A DNA stretch of 61,997 bases from JAGVVZ01 sp964373165 (GTDB lineage: Archaea > Aenigmatarchaeota > Aenigmatarchaeia > CG10238-14). The notes under the pieces were generated by a model. The model ran no database searches. It had not been told where the DNA came from and saw nothing but the letters and a program-made list of their open reading frames with translations. Within the stretch, counting starts at the first letter, position 1; each line of letters starts with the position of its first letter. Positions 17,335-26,256 of this stretch are shown one piece after another. The stretch spans positions 1 to 61,997 of the forward strand of contig CAYJTF010000001.1 of NCBI GenBank assembly GCA_964373165.1. Direction: 5' to 3'. Both the position numbers and the translations under genes were made by a program.

Positions 17335-18830
17335 TTGACATTTTTTATTAATTCTAAGACTGTGTCTAATCCATCGTTTTTACATAATTTACCTTTTAAT
17401 ATACAAACATAATTACAATCTATATTATTAAATTTCTTATTTTTGTACAAAATAAATATTTCATTATTTGCTCCACCTTCGAAGATTTTTTCTATTTCTA
17501 ACTCTTTTCTATTCATATTATTTTTTTGATCTATTATATATTCTATTCCCCAATCATTTAATAAGTTTTTAGATAAGTTGTTTTCCCAAAATATACAAGG
17601 CCTGATAACATTACCTTCTATATTATTTATTCTACCGTATAATACATAAATAGAGGAAAAAATTGGATTCTCCGAAAGTATTAACACATTTCCTCCTGTT
17701 TTTGTTATGTTCATTATTTCGTTTATAGGGTATCTTTCTTTTATGTAATTGTTTTTTACGTTTATAATAGTTTGTGCAAATATTAGAGCAAAAAATATTA
17801 AAAATATTATTTTATTATATTTCTTATATTTGTTAGATAATTCTTTTATTGAGTAGACAGATGATATAACATATATAGGCATTAATAAAAACGCAAATCT
17901 ATTGTCAGAGTCTGCGAATAACATAAATGTTATCATTGGTATTAACAACCAAATAAAGTAAAAATAATTTTTATGATTTTTTAACATAAAGTATATTAGT
18001 GATATTGTCACAAATGGACCTAGTATATATCCAAAATTTAAATTTAAATCAAAATATCTTAACTTGCTTCCGAATGGGGTAGTTGCAATGTGAACGATTA
18101 ATTTATATAATTTAAATTTCCATACTAAAAACCCATAAGGTGCTAATATTATAAATGACACAACAAATGCTAAAATCATGTATTTTAATAATTTTTTATT
18201 TGATAATATGGAATCTAAAAATATTATTGGATACAGAAAAAACGAAAAAAACTTTGTCAACATAGAAATTGCTAATAATACGCCAAGTTTTACATATTTT
18301 ATTTTGTTTGTAGATTTTTTATTTTTTAACTTTATGTAATAAAATATTGTGAGTGAAAATACTAGAATTTGTATTATGTCCATCATTATTTTATCTGCAT
18401 AATGAAACATACTAGAAAAAGTTAAAAAAATTACTATGCCTAATATAGAATATTTTTCATCTTTTATTATTTCTTTACATATTAGATATATTATGTATGA
18501 TGTTAATAGTAAAATTGCTATATTGAATACTCTTAATACTATAATGTTTTCTGAAAAAAATAATATAGATGCTATAAAAATATGATATATTGGTGGATAA
18601 CTTGGAGTTACCTTTGGATATTTTACAACAAAATTTGTTGCAAAATTTGCTAAATCTTGTATTGAATCAAAATTTTTTAAATTACTTATTATATCTTTTA
18701 TGAAAAACCCTATTAATAGATGCGTTCCTTCATCTGCGCCCCAAACATAGTTTTGTGTTGTTAATAATCTTACTAGTAAAAATAATAAAAAAATAGTTAT
18801 TATTATAAAATTCGTTTTCAGCTTAAACAC
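17331..18830 (-). CDS. Membrane glycosyltransferase (GT39-like)
   Basis: 499 aa, about eleven membrane segments. YVWGADEGTHLLIGFFIKDI in the first loop gives the acidic D-E pair, and KVTPSYPPIYHIFIASILF is the loop typical of PMT/ArnT-like proteins. The C-terminal 100 residues are soluble. It overlaps the upstream GT4 gene by 13 bp on the same strand, so they are likely co-transcribed. Confidence 0.65.
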   Translation of the reverse strand: MFKLKTNFIIITIFLLFLLVRLLTTQNYVWGADEGTHLLIGFFIKDIISNLKNFDSIQDLANFATNFVVKYPKVTPSYPPIYHIFIASILFFSENIIVLRVFNIAILLLTSYIIYLICKEIIKDEKYSILGIVIFLTFSSMFHYADKIMMDIIQILVFSLTIFYYIKLKNKKSTNKIKYVKLGVLLAISMLTKFFSFFLYPIIFLDSILSNKKLLKYMILAFVVSFIILAPYGFLVWKFKLYKLIVHIATTPFGSKLRYFDLNLNFGYILGPFVTISLIYFMLKNHKNYFYFIWLLIPMITFMLFADSDNRFAFLLMPIYVISSVYSIKELSNKYKKYNKIIFLIFFALIFAQTIINVKNNYIKERYPINEIMNITKTGGNVLILSENPIFSSIYVLYGRINNIEGNVIRPCIFWENNLSKNLLNDWGIEYIIDQKNNMNRKELEIEKIFEGGANNEIFILYKNKKFNNIDCNYVCILKGKLCKNDGLDTVLELIKNVN

Positions 18831-19891
18831 CTTTTATATATTTTATAAGTTTTTTTTGCTGTTATTTTCCAATCAAATTCTTTTGTTTTTTTTAAGTTTT
18901 TTTTAATTATTTCATATTTTAGTTTATTGTTTGATAAGATTTCAATAGCTGCTTTTGCAAATAGATTTGTGTTATTTGGATCAAAAAGAAACTCTTTATT
19001 TGCAACGAGTTCTGGTATTGACGATCTATTTGAGGCTATTATTGGTACTCCTGATGCCATAGCTTCTAGTATTGGAAATCCAAAACCTTCAAAATATGAC
19101 GGAAATATGAACAAATCTGAAGAATTATAATATGATGTAAGAAGATTTTCTGGCACGTTATTTAATTGCATTACAGAATTGTTTAAGTTGTAATTGTTTA
19201 TTAATGTATCTATTCTTCTACTGGAATCCCCTATTCTAATAAGAATACTATTTTTTTCCATTTTTTTAATTTTGTAGAAAATTTTTATTAGACCCTCTAT
19301 ATTTTTTCTACCTAAACTTGATCCTACATGTAATATTATTTTTTTATCCAACGGAAGTCTTAATTTTGATCTAGATTTTATTTTGTTTCTTGGTCTGAAC
19401 CTTTTTTTGTCAATTCCTTCATAAATAACTTCTATACTTTTTTTGTCAATATTATAATATTCTTGTAATTGTTTTTTTGTGTTTTTAGATACCGCTATTA
19501 TTTGATTGAAACTATATATTTTGTCATATATTTTTTTGTGAAAATAGTTTATTATGGGATGGAAATCACTGCAAAATAATGAATTAATATCATGTACAGT
19601 TATTACTTTTTTTGTGTTTACATTTATTTTAGATAAAAACTGATTTGATGCATGCACTACGTCATAATTACTTAAGTTTTTTAATTTGTTTGGTATATAA
19701 AACATTTCATTTAAAGTGGTTTTTAGAATAGGGTAATTGGCCTTTTTAAATACTTCTATGTTATTGTTTACTTTTTTATCCGAAGAATTAAAATAGAATA
19801 GTTTTGTATTTTTTGTATTCTTATGGAGTTCAAAAGCATATCTACCCAACCCGCTTTCTGGTTTAAAATCTGTAACTATAGCAACTTTCAT
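18818..19891 (-). CDS. GT4 family glycosyltransferase
   Basis: About 357 aa, GT-B fold. The N-terminal half has SGLGRYAFELHKN, and the C-terminal nucleotide-binding half has ILHVGSSLGRKNIEGLI and the E-x7-E signature FEGFGFPILEAMASGVPII. I chose the ATG at 19891 because MKVAIVTDF is the usual GT4 beginning; an in-frame ATG at 19900 would overlap the preceding methyltransferase. The sugar donor cannot be read from the sequence. Confidence 0.8.
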   Translation of the reverse strand: MKVAIVTDFKPESGLGRYAFELHKNTKNTKLFYFNSSDKKVNNNIEVFKKANYPILKTTLNEMFYIPNKLKNLSNYDVVHASNQFLSKINVNTKKVITVHDINSLFCSDFHPIINYFHKKIYDKIYSFNQIIAVSKNTKKQLQEYYNIDKKSIEVIYEGIDKKRFRPRNKIKSRSKLRLPLDKKIILHVGSSLGRKNIEGLIKIFYKIKKMEKNSILIRIGDSSRRIDTLINNYNLNNSVMQLNNVPENLLTSYYNSSDLFIFPSYFEGFGFPILEAMASGVPIIASNRSSIPELVANKEFLFDPNNTNLFAKAAIEILSNNKLKYEIIKKNLKKTKEFDWKITAKKTYKIYKRCLS

Positions 19892-19892
19892 A

Positions 19893-20432
19893 CTAATCAT
19901 AACTAGCTAGTAATAATATTTCAGTTGGCTCTAAAAAATTTCCTAAAAAAAATGAAATTGGTAACGCTATTTTAGATGGTAGTTTGTACATACCTTTAAA
20001 TTGGTATCTTTGCCAAATATTTAAAATTTTAAAATTTTCTTTTTTTACTATCCTTTCTAAAGATTCTTTTGTGAACATATATTTATGCGTTGGATCAGAT
20101 TCCGGATATTTGTATTTGCCTTGTGGTATTCTTATTAACAAGATACCCTTCTTTTTTAATACCTTTTTAAATTCTTTGATGCAGATCGATGGATTTTTAG
20201 TATGTTCTATTATATGAGACGCAAATATTCCATCAAAAGATGTTTTTTTGAATGGTAGTTTCCTAACGTCTCCACGAACAAACTTTTTTGTATATATGTC
20301 CATGCCGATAGCCGTATTTTTAAATTCTGTAAACCAACCAGTTCCGCAACCAACATCTAATATAGTTTTACATTTATCAAAAAAACTCCAATAGTATTCT
20401 ATTTCATTTTTTGGATAATTTAATTCTGCCAA
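19893..20432 (-). CDS. SAM-dependent methyltransferase (class I)
   Basis: 179 aa. Motif I ILDVGCGTGWFTEF (residues 19-32), then DVRKLPFKKTSFDGIFASHIIEH (motif II-IV region) and LKKKGILLIRIPQG. This is the Methyltransf_11/UbiE-type core without a long substrate domain. In this island it may methylate a sugar of the glycan. It is packed between two GT4 genes on the same strand. Confidence 0.75.
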   Translation of the reverse strand: MAELNYPKNEIEYYWSFFDKCKTILDVGCGTGWFTEFKNTAIGMDIYTKKFVRGDVRKLPFKKTSFDGIFASHIIEHTKNPSICIKEFKKVLKKKGILLIRIPQGKYKYPESDPTHKYMFTKESLERIVKKENFKILNIWQRYQFKGMYKLPSKIALPISFFLGNFLEPTEILLLASYD

Positions 20433-20436
20433 GTTA

Positions 20437-21483
20437 TCATCTTAGTATAAATAAATATTTTTTAGATATTGTATTCCAAGAATACTTAGTATTCAATAAT
20501 TTGAATCCTTCATCGCCCATCTTTTTTAATTTTTTTTTGTTATTAATAACGTCTAATATTTTTTTAGCTAATTCTTTTTCGTTTTCTTTTTCAACTAATA
20601 ATCCAGTTTTATTATCTATTACTATTTCTTTCGTGGCGCCGATATTTGTGGCTATAATAGGTTTTTTAAATTTATATGTTACAAAAGGAATAGAACTATT
20701 TGTTATTTCCCTGTAAGGCATTATAATAATGTCGCTAGCATACATGTAAGGTGTCAGCCTATCTAGACCCATATATTCTAATTTTGTTTTAATAAAATTT
20801 TTAATATTTAGATTTATTATCAATTTTTTATAATCTTCCCATCTTACCCATTCTTTTTTCACTGGCCCAATGATTAAAAGTAAAATATTTTTTTCCCTTT
20901 CGCTTACAATTTTCAGAGCCCTTAAAAGAACATCTAACCCCTTGTTATGTGTTATTATACCAAAGAATAACAGAATTCTTTTATTTGGGTTAATATTGAT
21001 GATAGATTTTGCTCTATTTTGAGATATTTTTTTTGGTTTTTCAATATATGGGCCCAATGGTATATAAAAAACATTTTTAAACCCCAAATCTTTAATTATT
21101 CTTTCGTTGTATTTTGAATGAGCTATTATCAAGTCACTATTTTTTAGTATGAGTTTTCTTATAAATATTGGTCTATATTTAGTTCTGGTAGTTAATGGAT
21201 CATCGTGAGATTCAAACACTAATTTGGATGAATCATTCAGTTTTTTAATTAATATAACTAGCAATGTCATTGGCCACGATAGTGACTGGATATCTATGAA
21301 CTGATACCCCTTATTTAATTTTCTTACCAAATTCAAGTAATAGATAATTCTATTAAAAAAACCACCAGTTCTATAATAAAAATCAATTTTTTTCATATTT
21401 TTCAATTTTTCGTAAAGTGGTTTAGCATAATTAAATATGCCTCCAGAATCTATATCACATATTATTAACATATTTTTAGTCAA
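20437..21483 (-). CDS. GT4 family glycosyltransferase
   Basis: 348 aa, GT-B fold. The N-terminal part has IICDIDSGGIFNYAKPLYEKL and LVFESHDDPLTTRTKYRP; the C-terminal part has ILLFFGIITHNKGLDVLL, then MYASDIIIMPYREITNSSIPFVTYKFKKP with a weaker E-x7-E than in neighbouring GT4 proteins. It is the first gene of a minus-strand run (this gene, methyltransferase, GT4, membrane transferase), diverging from the Alg14/Alg13 genes. Confidence 0.75.
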   Translation of the reverse strand: MTKNMLIICDIDSGGIFNYAKPLYEKLKNMKKIDFYYRTGGFFNRIIYYLNLVRKLNKGYQFIDIQSLSWPMTLLVILIKKLNDSSKLVFESHDDPLTTRTKYRPIFIRKLILKNSDLIIAHSKYNERIIKDLGFKNVFYIPLGPYIEKPKKISQNRAKSIININPNKRILLFFGIITHNKGLDVLLRALKIVSEREKNILLLIIGPVKKEWVRWEDYKKLIINLNIKNFIKTKLEYMGLDRLTPYMYASDIIIMPYREITNSSIPFVTYKFKKPIIATNIGATKEIVIDNKTGLLVEKENEKELAKKILDVINNKKKLKKMGDEGFKLLNTKYSWNTISKKYLFILR

Positions 21484-21549
21484 AACACCACCTTTTAGAA
21501 CTTTTCTCTTAGTACTATTATAAAGAAAAATATAAAAATGGTAATAAAA

Positions 21550-22002
21550 ATGAAAATATGTATCACTTCAAGTGCTGGTGGACATTTAACCGAAGCATTA
21601 CAAATAGCAAAGGAATTAAAAAATCATAAAATATTTTTTTTCACATTTTATATTAGTCACATAAAGGAGTCTTTGGGAGATTATATTGTGTATTTTAATA
21701 CAAATCCTAGGCGTAATCCACTATCCTATTTTAGAATAATTTTAAAATCAATTAATATCCTGTTGAAAGAGAAACCAGATATAATTGTATCTACAGGCGC
21801 AGGCTTTACAGTTCCGATATCGATATTAGGTAAATTAATGTTTAGATCGAAATTAATATACACGGAATGCTCAGCCCAGGTTTTTAAACCTTCTTTGTGT
21901 GGTAGAATATTATATCCGTTTGCTGATTTGTTTTTTGTTCAGTGGAAATATTTGTTAAATTATTATGGTAAAAAGGCTCAATATGGTGGTTTACTTATAT
22001 GA
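21550..22002 (+). CDS. Alg14-like UDP-GlcNAc transferase membrane/acceptor subunit
   Basis: About 150 aa. It starts ICITSSAGGHLTEALQIAKEL, the Alg14/PssD/EpsE signature, and continues with PDIIVSTGAGFTVPISILGK and KLIYTECSAQV. In eukaryotes Alg14 anchors Alg13 to form the enzyme that adds the second GlcNAc to dolichol-PP-GlcNAc. The start at 21550 is chosen from the conserved beginning; ATG at 21538 is possible. The stop overlaps the next ATG (ATGA), coupling it to the Alg13-like partner. Confidence 0.85.
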   Translation: MKICITSSAGGHLTEALQIAKELKNHKIFFFTFYISHIKESLGDYIVYFNTNPRRNPLSYFRIILKSINILLKEKPDIIVSTGAGFTVPISILGKLMFRSKLIYTECSAQVFKPSLCGRILYPFADLFFVQWKYLLNYYGKKAQYGGLLI

Positions 22003-22478
22003 TATTTGTGACTGTAGGTACACACGAACAACAGTTTGATAGATTGATAAAAAAAGTAGATGAAATATCAACTAAAAACAAACATTATGAATTTATTGTT
22101 CAATTGGGATTTTCTAATTATAAACCTAAAAATATAAAAAAGACGTATAAATTTATCCCTTACGATGAAACACTAGATATTATAAAAAATTCTGACATAA
22201 TAATCACGCATTGCGGTATTGGGACAGTATTATCTTGTATTAGATATAAAAAACCAACGATCGTTGTTCCTAGGCAAAGAAGGTTTAATGAACATACTAA
22301 TGATCATCAAATGCAACTAGCTAAAGTTTTAGAAAATGATAAGAAAGTAATTTGTATTTATGATATAAATTACCTAGAGCAAGCCATTAAATCAGTAAAG
22401 AAACTCAAAATTAAATCGTACAAACAGGGTAATATCGTACAAAAAATTTTAAAATTTATTGACAATTTAGGCGATTAA
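21999..22478 (+). CDS. Alg13-like glycosyltransferase catalytic subunit (GT28)
   Basis: 159 aa, corresponding to the C-terminal half of a GT28 enzyme. It starts MIFVTVGTHEQQFDRLIKKV and has SDIIITHCGIGTVLSCIRYKKPTIVVPRQ, the UDP-sugar-binding segment shared with Alg13, PssE and MurG. It overlaps the Alg14-like gene by 4 bp. Together with the Alg7-like enzyme at 7.3 kb, the pair would make the first two steps of a eukaryote-like lipid-linked oligosaccharide; UDP-GlcNAc as donor is inferred from the family. Confidence 0.85.
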   Translation: MIFVTVGTHEQQFDRLIKKVDEISTKNKHYEFIVQLGFSNYKPKNIKKTYKFIPYDETLDIIKNSDIIITHCGIGTVLSCIRYKKPTIVVPRQRRFNEHTNDHQMQLAKVLENDKKVICIYDINYLEQAIKSVKKLKIKSYKQGNIVQKILKFIDNLGD

Positions 22479-23621
22479 ATGAAAATTTTGCTTATAACTA
22501 GAGGTTTTAAACCAGCGATAGGTGGAACGGAAACTTATATTAATGAATTATATGACAATCTTAGCAAAAAACATGAAATTATCTGTATTGTTCATTCTAA
22601 TCCTAAAAGAAAAGAACAAGATAATATATTTCAAATAAATTCATTGAAAACAAAAAACAGAACAGTATCTTTCTTACATTTCATTATAAATTCCGTAAAA
22701 ATAGCTTTAAAACAAAAATTTGATGTGATACATGCTAATACAGAAATTTCTGGTTTATCTGGAATCTTTATTAAATTTTTTAAGGGTAAACCATTGGTAA
22801 CAACGATTCATGACACAGGATTTATTAGATTTAATCCTCAATGGTCGTGGTTTGGTAGGGCTTCTAGGCGTATTTTGAAGAAAATTGTTTGCAGATTTTC
22901 CAATAAAGTTATTACAGTAAGTCCTGGTGTTAAAAATCAATTGGTTAAATTTTTAGGAGTTTCCAATAAAAATATAGAAGTTATACCTTACGGTTTAGAC
23001 ACACATAAATTCAACTTAAGAATAAGAAGTGATGTTCGTAAAAAACTTAATATAAAAAATGAGTTCTTAATTTTATTTGTAGGTATGTTCTATCCCAAAA
23101 AAGGATTGGAATACTTGATAGAATCTCTATATAATTTAAGTAAGAAATTTTCTAAATTTAAATTGGTATTGGTTGGTATGGAAATATATCCAGGTTATAA
23201 GCAAAAATTAATTGATTTGGCAGATAGATTCAAACTTAACGATAAAATAATATTTGCTGGTTCAGTTTCATATAAAGAAATACCCAAATGGTATAGTGCA
23301 TCAGATGTTTTTATTCTTCCAAGTATAGATACGGAGGGATTGAGTTTAACTTGTCTTGAGGCTGGTGCTTGCGGGAAACCTGTTGTTGCTTCTACTATAT
23401 TAGAAGATACTAATGCTGTTTTGAGAAATAAGACAGCACTAATAGTAAGGCCGAGAAATGTCAACGATTTAACAGAGAATTTATTAAAATTGATAAAGAG
23501 CAAGAAACTTAGATATGAATTAGGTCATAATGGAAGAAAATACTCCGAGAATTTTAGTTGGATAAAAACAAGTAAAAAAACTGAAGAAATATACATTAAC
23601 TTAAATGGTGGTAAAAATTAA
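22479..23621 (+). CDS. GT4 family glycosyltransferase
   Basis: 380 aa, GT-B fold. ILLITRGFKPAIGGTETYINELYDNL at the N-terminus, VITVSPGVKNQLVKFLGV in the linker region, ILFVGMFYPKKGLEYLIESL and the donor-site segment DTEGLSLTCLEAGACGKPVVAS (E-x7-E type). It follows the Alg13-like gene with no gap, so it may add the third sugar. Its 3' end overlaps the next methyltransferase by 17 bp. Confidence 0.85.
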   Translation: MKILLITRGFKPAIGGTETYINELYDNLSKKHEIICIVHSNPKRKEQDNIFQINSLKTKNRTVSFLHFIINSVKIALKQKFDVIHANTEISGLSGIFIKFFKGKPLVTTIHDTGFIRFNPQWSWFGRASRRILKKIVCRFSNKVITVSPGVKNQLVKFLGVSNKNIEVIPYGLDTHKFNLRIRSDVRKKLNIKNEFLILFVGMFYPKKGLEYLIESLYNLSKKFSKFKLVLVGMEIYPGYKQKLIDLADRFKLNDKIIFAGSVSYKEIPKWYSASDVFILPSIDTEGLSLTCLEAGACGKPVVASTILEDTNAVLRNKTALIVRPRNVNDLTENLLKLIKSKKLRYELGHNGRKYSENFSWIKTSKKTEEIYINLNGGKN

Positions 23622-24165
23622 TATTCTAGACATAGGATGTGGGTTAAAAAAATACGATTCTGGTAATGAAAATGATACAATTTTTGGTCTAGATAAATAT
23701 TTTTCTGATAACGCTGATTTATTAGCAGAATTAGAATCTAGTAATATGCCATTTAAATCGAATATATTCGATAAGGTAATTGCTAGCCATATATTAGAAC
23801 ATATGGAAAATTTACATAAAATTATGTCAGAGATACATAGAATATCTAAAAATAACGGAATTTTACATATTTGGACGCCTCATGCATCAGATTTGTCGGC
23901 CTTTGGACATATAGGTCATGTTAGATATTTTACGGTCAATTCATTTTTACATTTTACGTATGAAAATGCGGAAAATCAATTTATAAAAGAAAAATTTAGA
24001 CTTAAAAAAATTAAATTGTATTTTGTTAGAAAATTTTCTAAATTTAGTTTTCTAAATTTAGTTTTCTATCCACTTTTAAATATCAATCATAAATTTTATG
24101 AAAAATTTCTATGTAGATTAATACCAGCGGGGGAAATGTATGTGGAATTGGAAGTGATTAAATGA
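23605..24165 (+). CDS. SAM-dependent methyltransferase with internal 14-bp tandem repeat
   Basis: 186 aa class I methyltransferase core: INILDIGCGLKKYD (motif I), GLDKYF (acidic loop), FDKVIASHILEHMENLHKIMSEIHRISK and GILHIWTPHASD. The C-terminal part holds a 2.5-copy tandem repeat of a 14-bp unit (24034-24068), read in shifting frames as KFSKFSFLNLVF. Gain or loss of one unit would shift the frame of the last 30-40 residues. Start ATG at 23605 overlaps the GT4 gene; a GTG at 23608 is an alternative. The target is unknown. Confidence 0.7.
   Translation: MVVKINILDIGCGLKKYDSGNENDTIFGLDKYFSDNADLLAELESSNMPFKSNIFDKVIASHILEHMENLHKIMSEIHRISKNNGILHIWTPHASDLSAFGHIGHVRYFTVNSFLHFTYENAENQFIKEKFRLKKIKLYFVRKFSKFSFLNLVFYPLLNINHKFYEKFLCRLIPAGEMYVELEVIK
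24034..24068 (+). repeat. 14-bp tandem repeat inside methyltransferase gene
   Basis: TTTTCTAAATTTAG occurs at 24034-24047 and 24048-24061, followed by the first seven bases at 24062-24068. The unit length is not a multiple of three, so slippage would change the reading frame. Confidence 0.9.
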
Positions 24166-25151
24166 AAAAAGAACCCAGTGTAACTATATTCGTTCCTGTA
24201 AAAAATTCAGAAAATACTATAACCAAATGTATAAACTCACTGCTAAATTTGGATTATAAAAACAAAAAAATTTTTGTCATAGATAACATATCAGACGATA
24301 ACACTTATGAAATATTAAAAAATTATAATAAAAAAATAAATCTAATAAAAATGCCAGGTACAGTTCCTAAACTCCATAATTTTATAATTAGACATACTAA
24401 AGCACAATTTATTGCCTATACTAATTCTGATTGCGTGGTCAAAAAAAACTGGCTAAAAAAACTGATTTCTAGTTTTGGTTCAAAAGATATCGTAGCAACT
24501 ACGGGTTATTGTGCTACACCTCGTGGGTTAAATAAACTTCAAACTATAATAGGTAAAGAACTAGAAAGTCGTTTTTTGAAATCCCCAGCTTTTGTATATA
24601 GAGGTCCTGATATGAATTTATGTGTTAGAACAAATTTTGCTAAAAAAGTAATGTTTGATGATAGGTTTATTTGGTCATGGGAATCAGATTTTGGCTATAG
24701 ATTAACAAAACTAGGTAAAATGAAATATGTGCCGAGCGCTATTGTTTATCATTATCATAGACCAACCTTGATAAAATTTTTTAGGCAACAATTCAACAAT
24801 GCTTTGATAAACATTTTTTTATATTGGAAACACAAGGATAAAATTTTGGGAGATCACATATCTACAACTTCTATGGCTCTAACTTTAGGCTTGTCATTTA
24901 TTCTTTCATTGTCATTGATCCTATCGTTGTTAAATGTATTTTTTTTAAAGGTATCTATAATATCCTTCATAGTTCTTTTTTTATTATATTTTAAAGAAAT
25001 AGTTAGTGTGTCCAGCAAAATAGAAGATTCTCCATTGATACTAACAATTTTGATTGTTAGAACAATAGCGTGGATGTTAGGATGGCCCGCAGGTTTATTT
25101 TTGTTTTTCAAGAGAGGTTGGTATAAAAATGAAAATACTTCATCTAGGTAA
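24162..25151 (+). CDS. GT2 glycosyltransferase with C-terminal membrane segments
   Basis: 329 aa. The GT-A domain begins VTIFVPVKNSENTITKCINSL, with VIDNISDDNT and the metal site YTNSDCVVKKNWL; SWESDFGYRLTKLGKM corresponds to the catalytic ED-type motif (here ESD). Residues about 240-320 form three or four membrane helices. It overlaps the methyltransferase by 4 bp (ATGA) and the following GT4 gene by 23 bp, so it is translationally coupled in this plus-strand run (21.5-27.7 kb). Confidence 0.8.
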   Translation: MKKEPSVTIFVPVKNSENTITKCINSLLNLDYKNKKIFVIDNISDDNTYEILKNYNKKINLIKMPGTVPKLHNFIIRHTKAQFIAYTNSDCVVKKNWLKKLISSFGSKDIVATTGYCATPRGLNKLQTIIGKELESRFLKSPAFVYRGPDMNLCVRTNFAKKVMFDDRFIWSWESDFGYRLTKLGKMKYVPSAIVYHYHRPTLIKFFRQQFNNALINIFLYWKHKDKILGDHISTTSMALTLGLSFILSLSLILSLLNVFFLKVSIISFIVLFLLYFKEIVSVSSKIEDSPLILTILIVRTIAWMLGWPAGLFLFFKRGWYKNENTSSR

Positions 25152-26256
25152 ATATTTTCCGCCCGATATAGGTGGCGTTGAAAGGTTTACTTATGTTGTA
25201 ACTAAAGAAATTGTTAAATTAAAAAACGAGGTTATAGTCGTAGTTTTTAATAATTCAAATAAATTCAAAAGAGAGAGAATAGATAATATAGATGTAATAA
25301 GATTACCAAGGGTTTATAATGTTTTTAGAACACCATTTACTTTCCCAATAATCAAACTAATAGAAGATATAAACCCAGATTTGATTCATTTACATGTACC
25401 CAATCCGTGGTTTGAACTTAATTTATTATTTTATTTTTTAAAATATCCTAATTCAAAAATAGTTGTCACTTATCATTCCGATGTTGTAAATTACACAATA
25501 ATGCATTTCGTGGGCAATATAATAAGATATCTGTATTTGTTACCATTATTGTTTTTTTCTAAAAAAATAATGGCTACAAGTGAAAATTATATCCGTGGAT
25601 CGTTTGTTCTGTCTTTATTTAGAAATAAAACTTCTGTTGTGCCATTGAGTATAGATCATACGAAATTCAAGACTAGTGATAAAATAAAAACAGACAAGCA
25701 TATTTTACTTTATGTAGGTAGATTGTTTCGATACAAAGGATTATACTATCTTATAAATGCAATTAAAATATTATCTGTAAAAAGAAAAGATTTTATTCTT
25801 TATATTGTTGGAGATGGCGAATTGAAAAATAATTTGATTGATTTAACACGTAAATTGAAGTTAAATAAATATATAAAATTTTTAGGTAAAATACCTGATA
25901 AAAATATATTGAAATATTATAATTCTTGCGAAATTTTCATTTTACCATCAATTTTTAAATCAGAGGCTTTTGGAATAGTACAACTAGAAGCAATGTGTTT
26001 CAAAAAACCTGTTATTTCAACAAATATAAAAGGTAGTGGTATTACCTATGTTAATATTAATAATACGACTGGTATTGTTGTAAAACCAAAAGATATAGAA
26101 TCTTTATCAGACGCCATAGATAAACTACTAAATGATAAGAATTTGAGACTAAAGATGGGTTATAATGCATACAAAAGAGTGGAAATGTATTTTACCAAAG
26201 AAAAAATGGTCAAAAATATATTAAATGTTTACAAAAATGTTATGAAAGGTATATAA
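25129..26256 (+). CDS. GT4 family glycosyltransferase
   Basis: 375 aa, GT-B fold. ILHLGKYFPPDIGGVERFTYVV at the start, DLIHLHVPNPWFELNLL, then ILLYVGRLFRYKGLYYLINAI and FKSEAFGIVQLEAMCFKKPVIST with the E-x7-E pattern. It resembles WbdC/PimB-like mannosyltransferases, but the specificity is not decidable. It sits directly before the flippase with no intergenic gap. Confidence 0.85.
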   Translation: MKILHLGKYFPPDIGGVERFTYVVTKEIVKLKNEVIVVVFNNSNKFKRERIDNIDVIRLPRVYNVFRTPFTFPIIKLIEDINPDLIHLHVPNPWFELNLLFYFLKYPNSKIVVTYHSDVVNYTIMHFVGNIIRYLYLLPLLFFSKKIMATSENYIRGSFVLSLFRNKTSVVPLSIDHTKFKTSDKIKTDKHILLYVGRLFRYKGLYYLINAIKILSVKRKDFILYIVGDGELKNNLIDLTRKLKLNKYIKFLGKIPDKNILKYYNSCEIFILPSIFKSEAFGIVQLEAMCFKKPVISTNIKGSGITYVNINNTTGIVVKPKDIESLSDAIDKLLNDKNLRLKMGYNAYKRVEMYFTKEKMVKNILNVYKNVMKGI

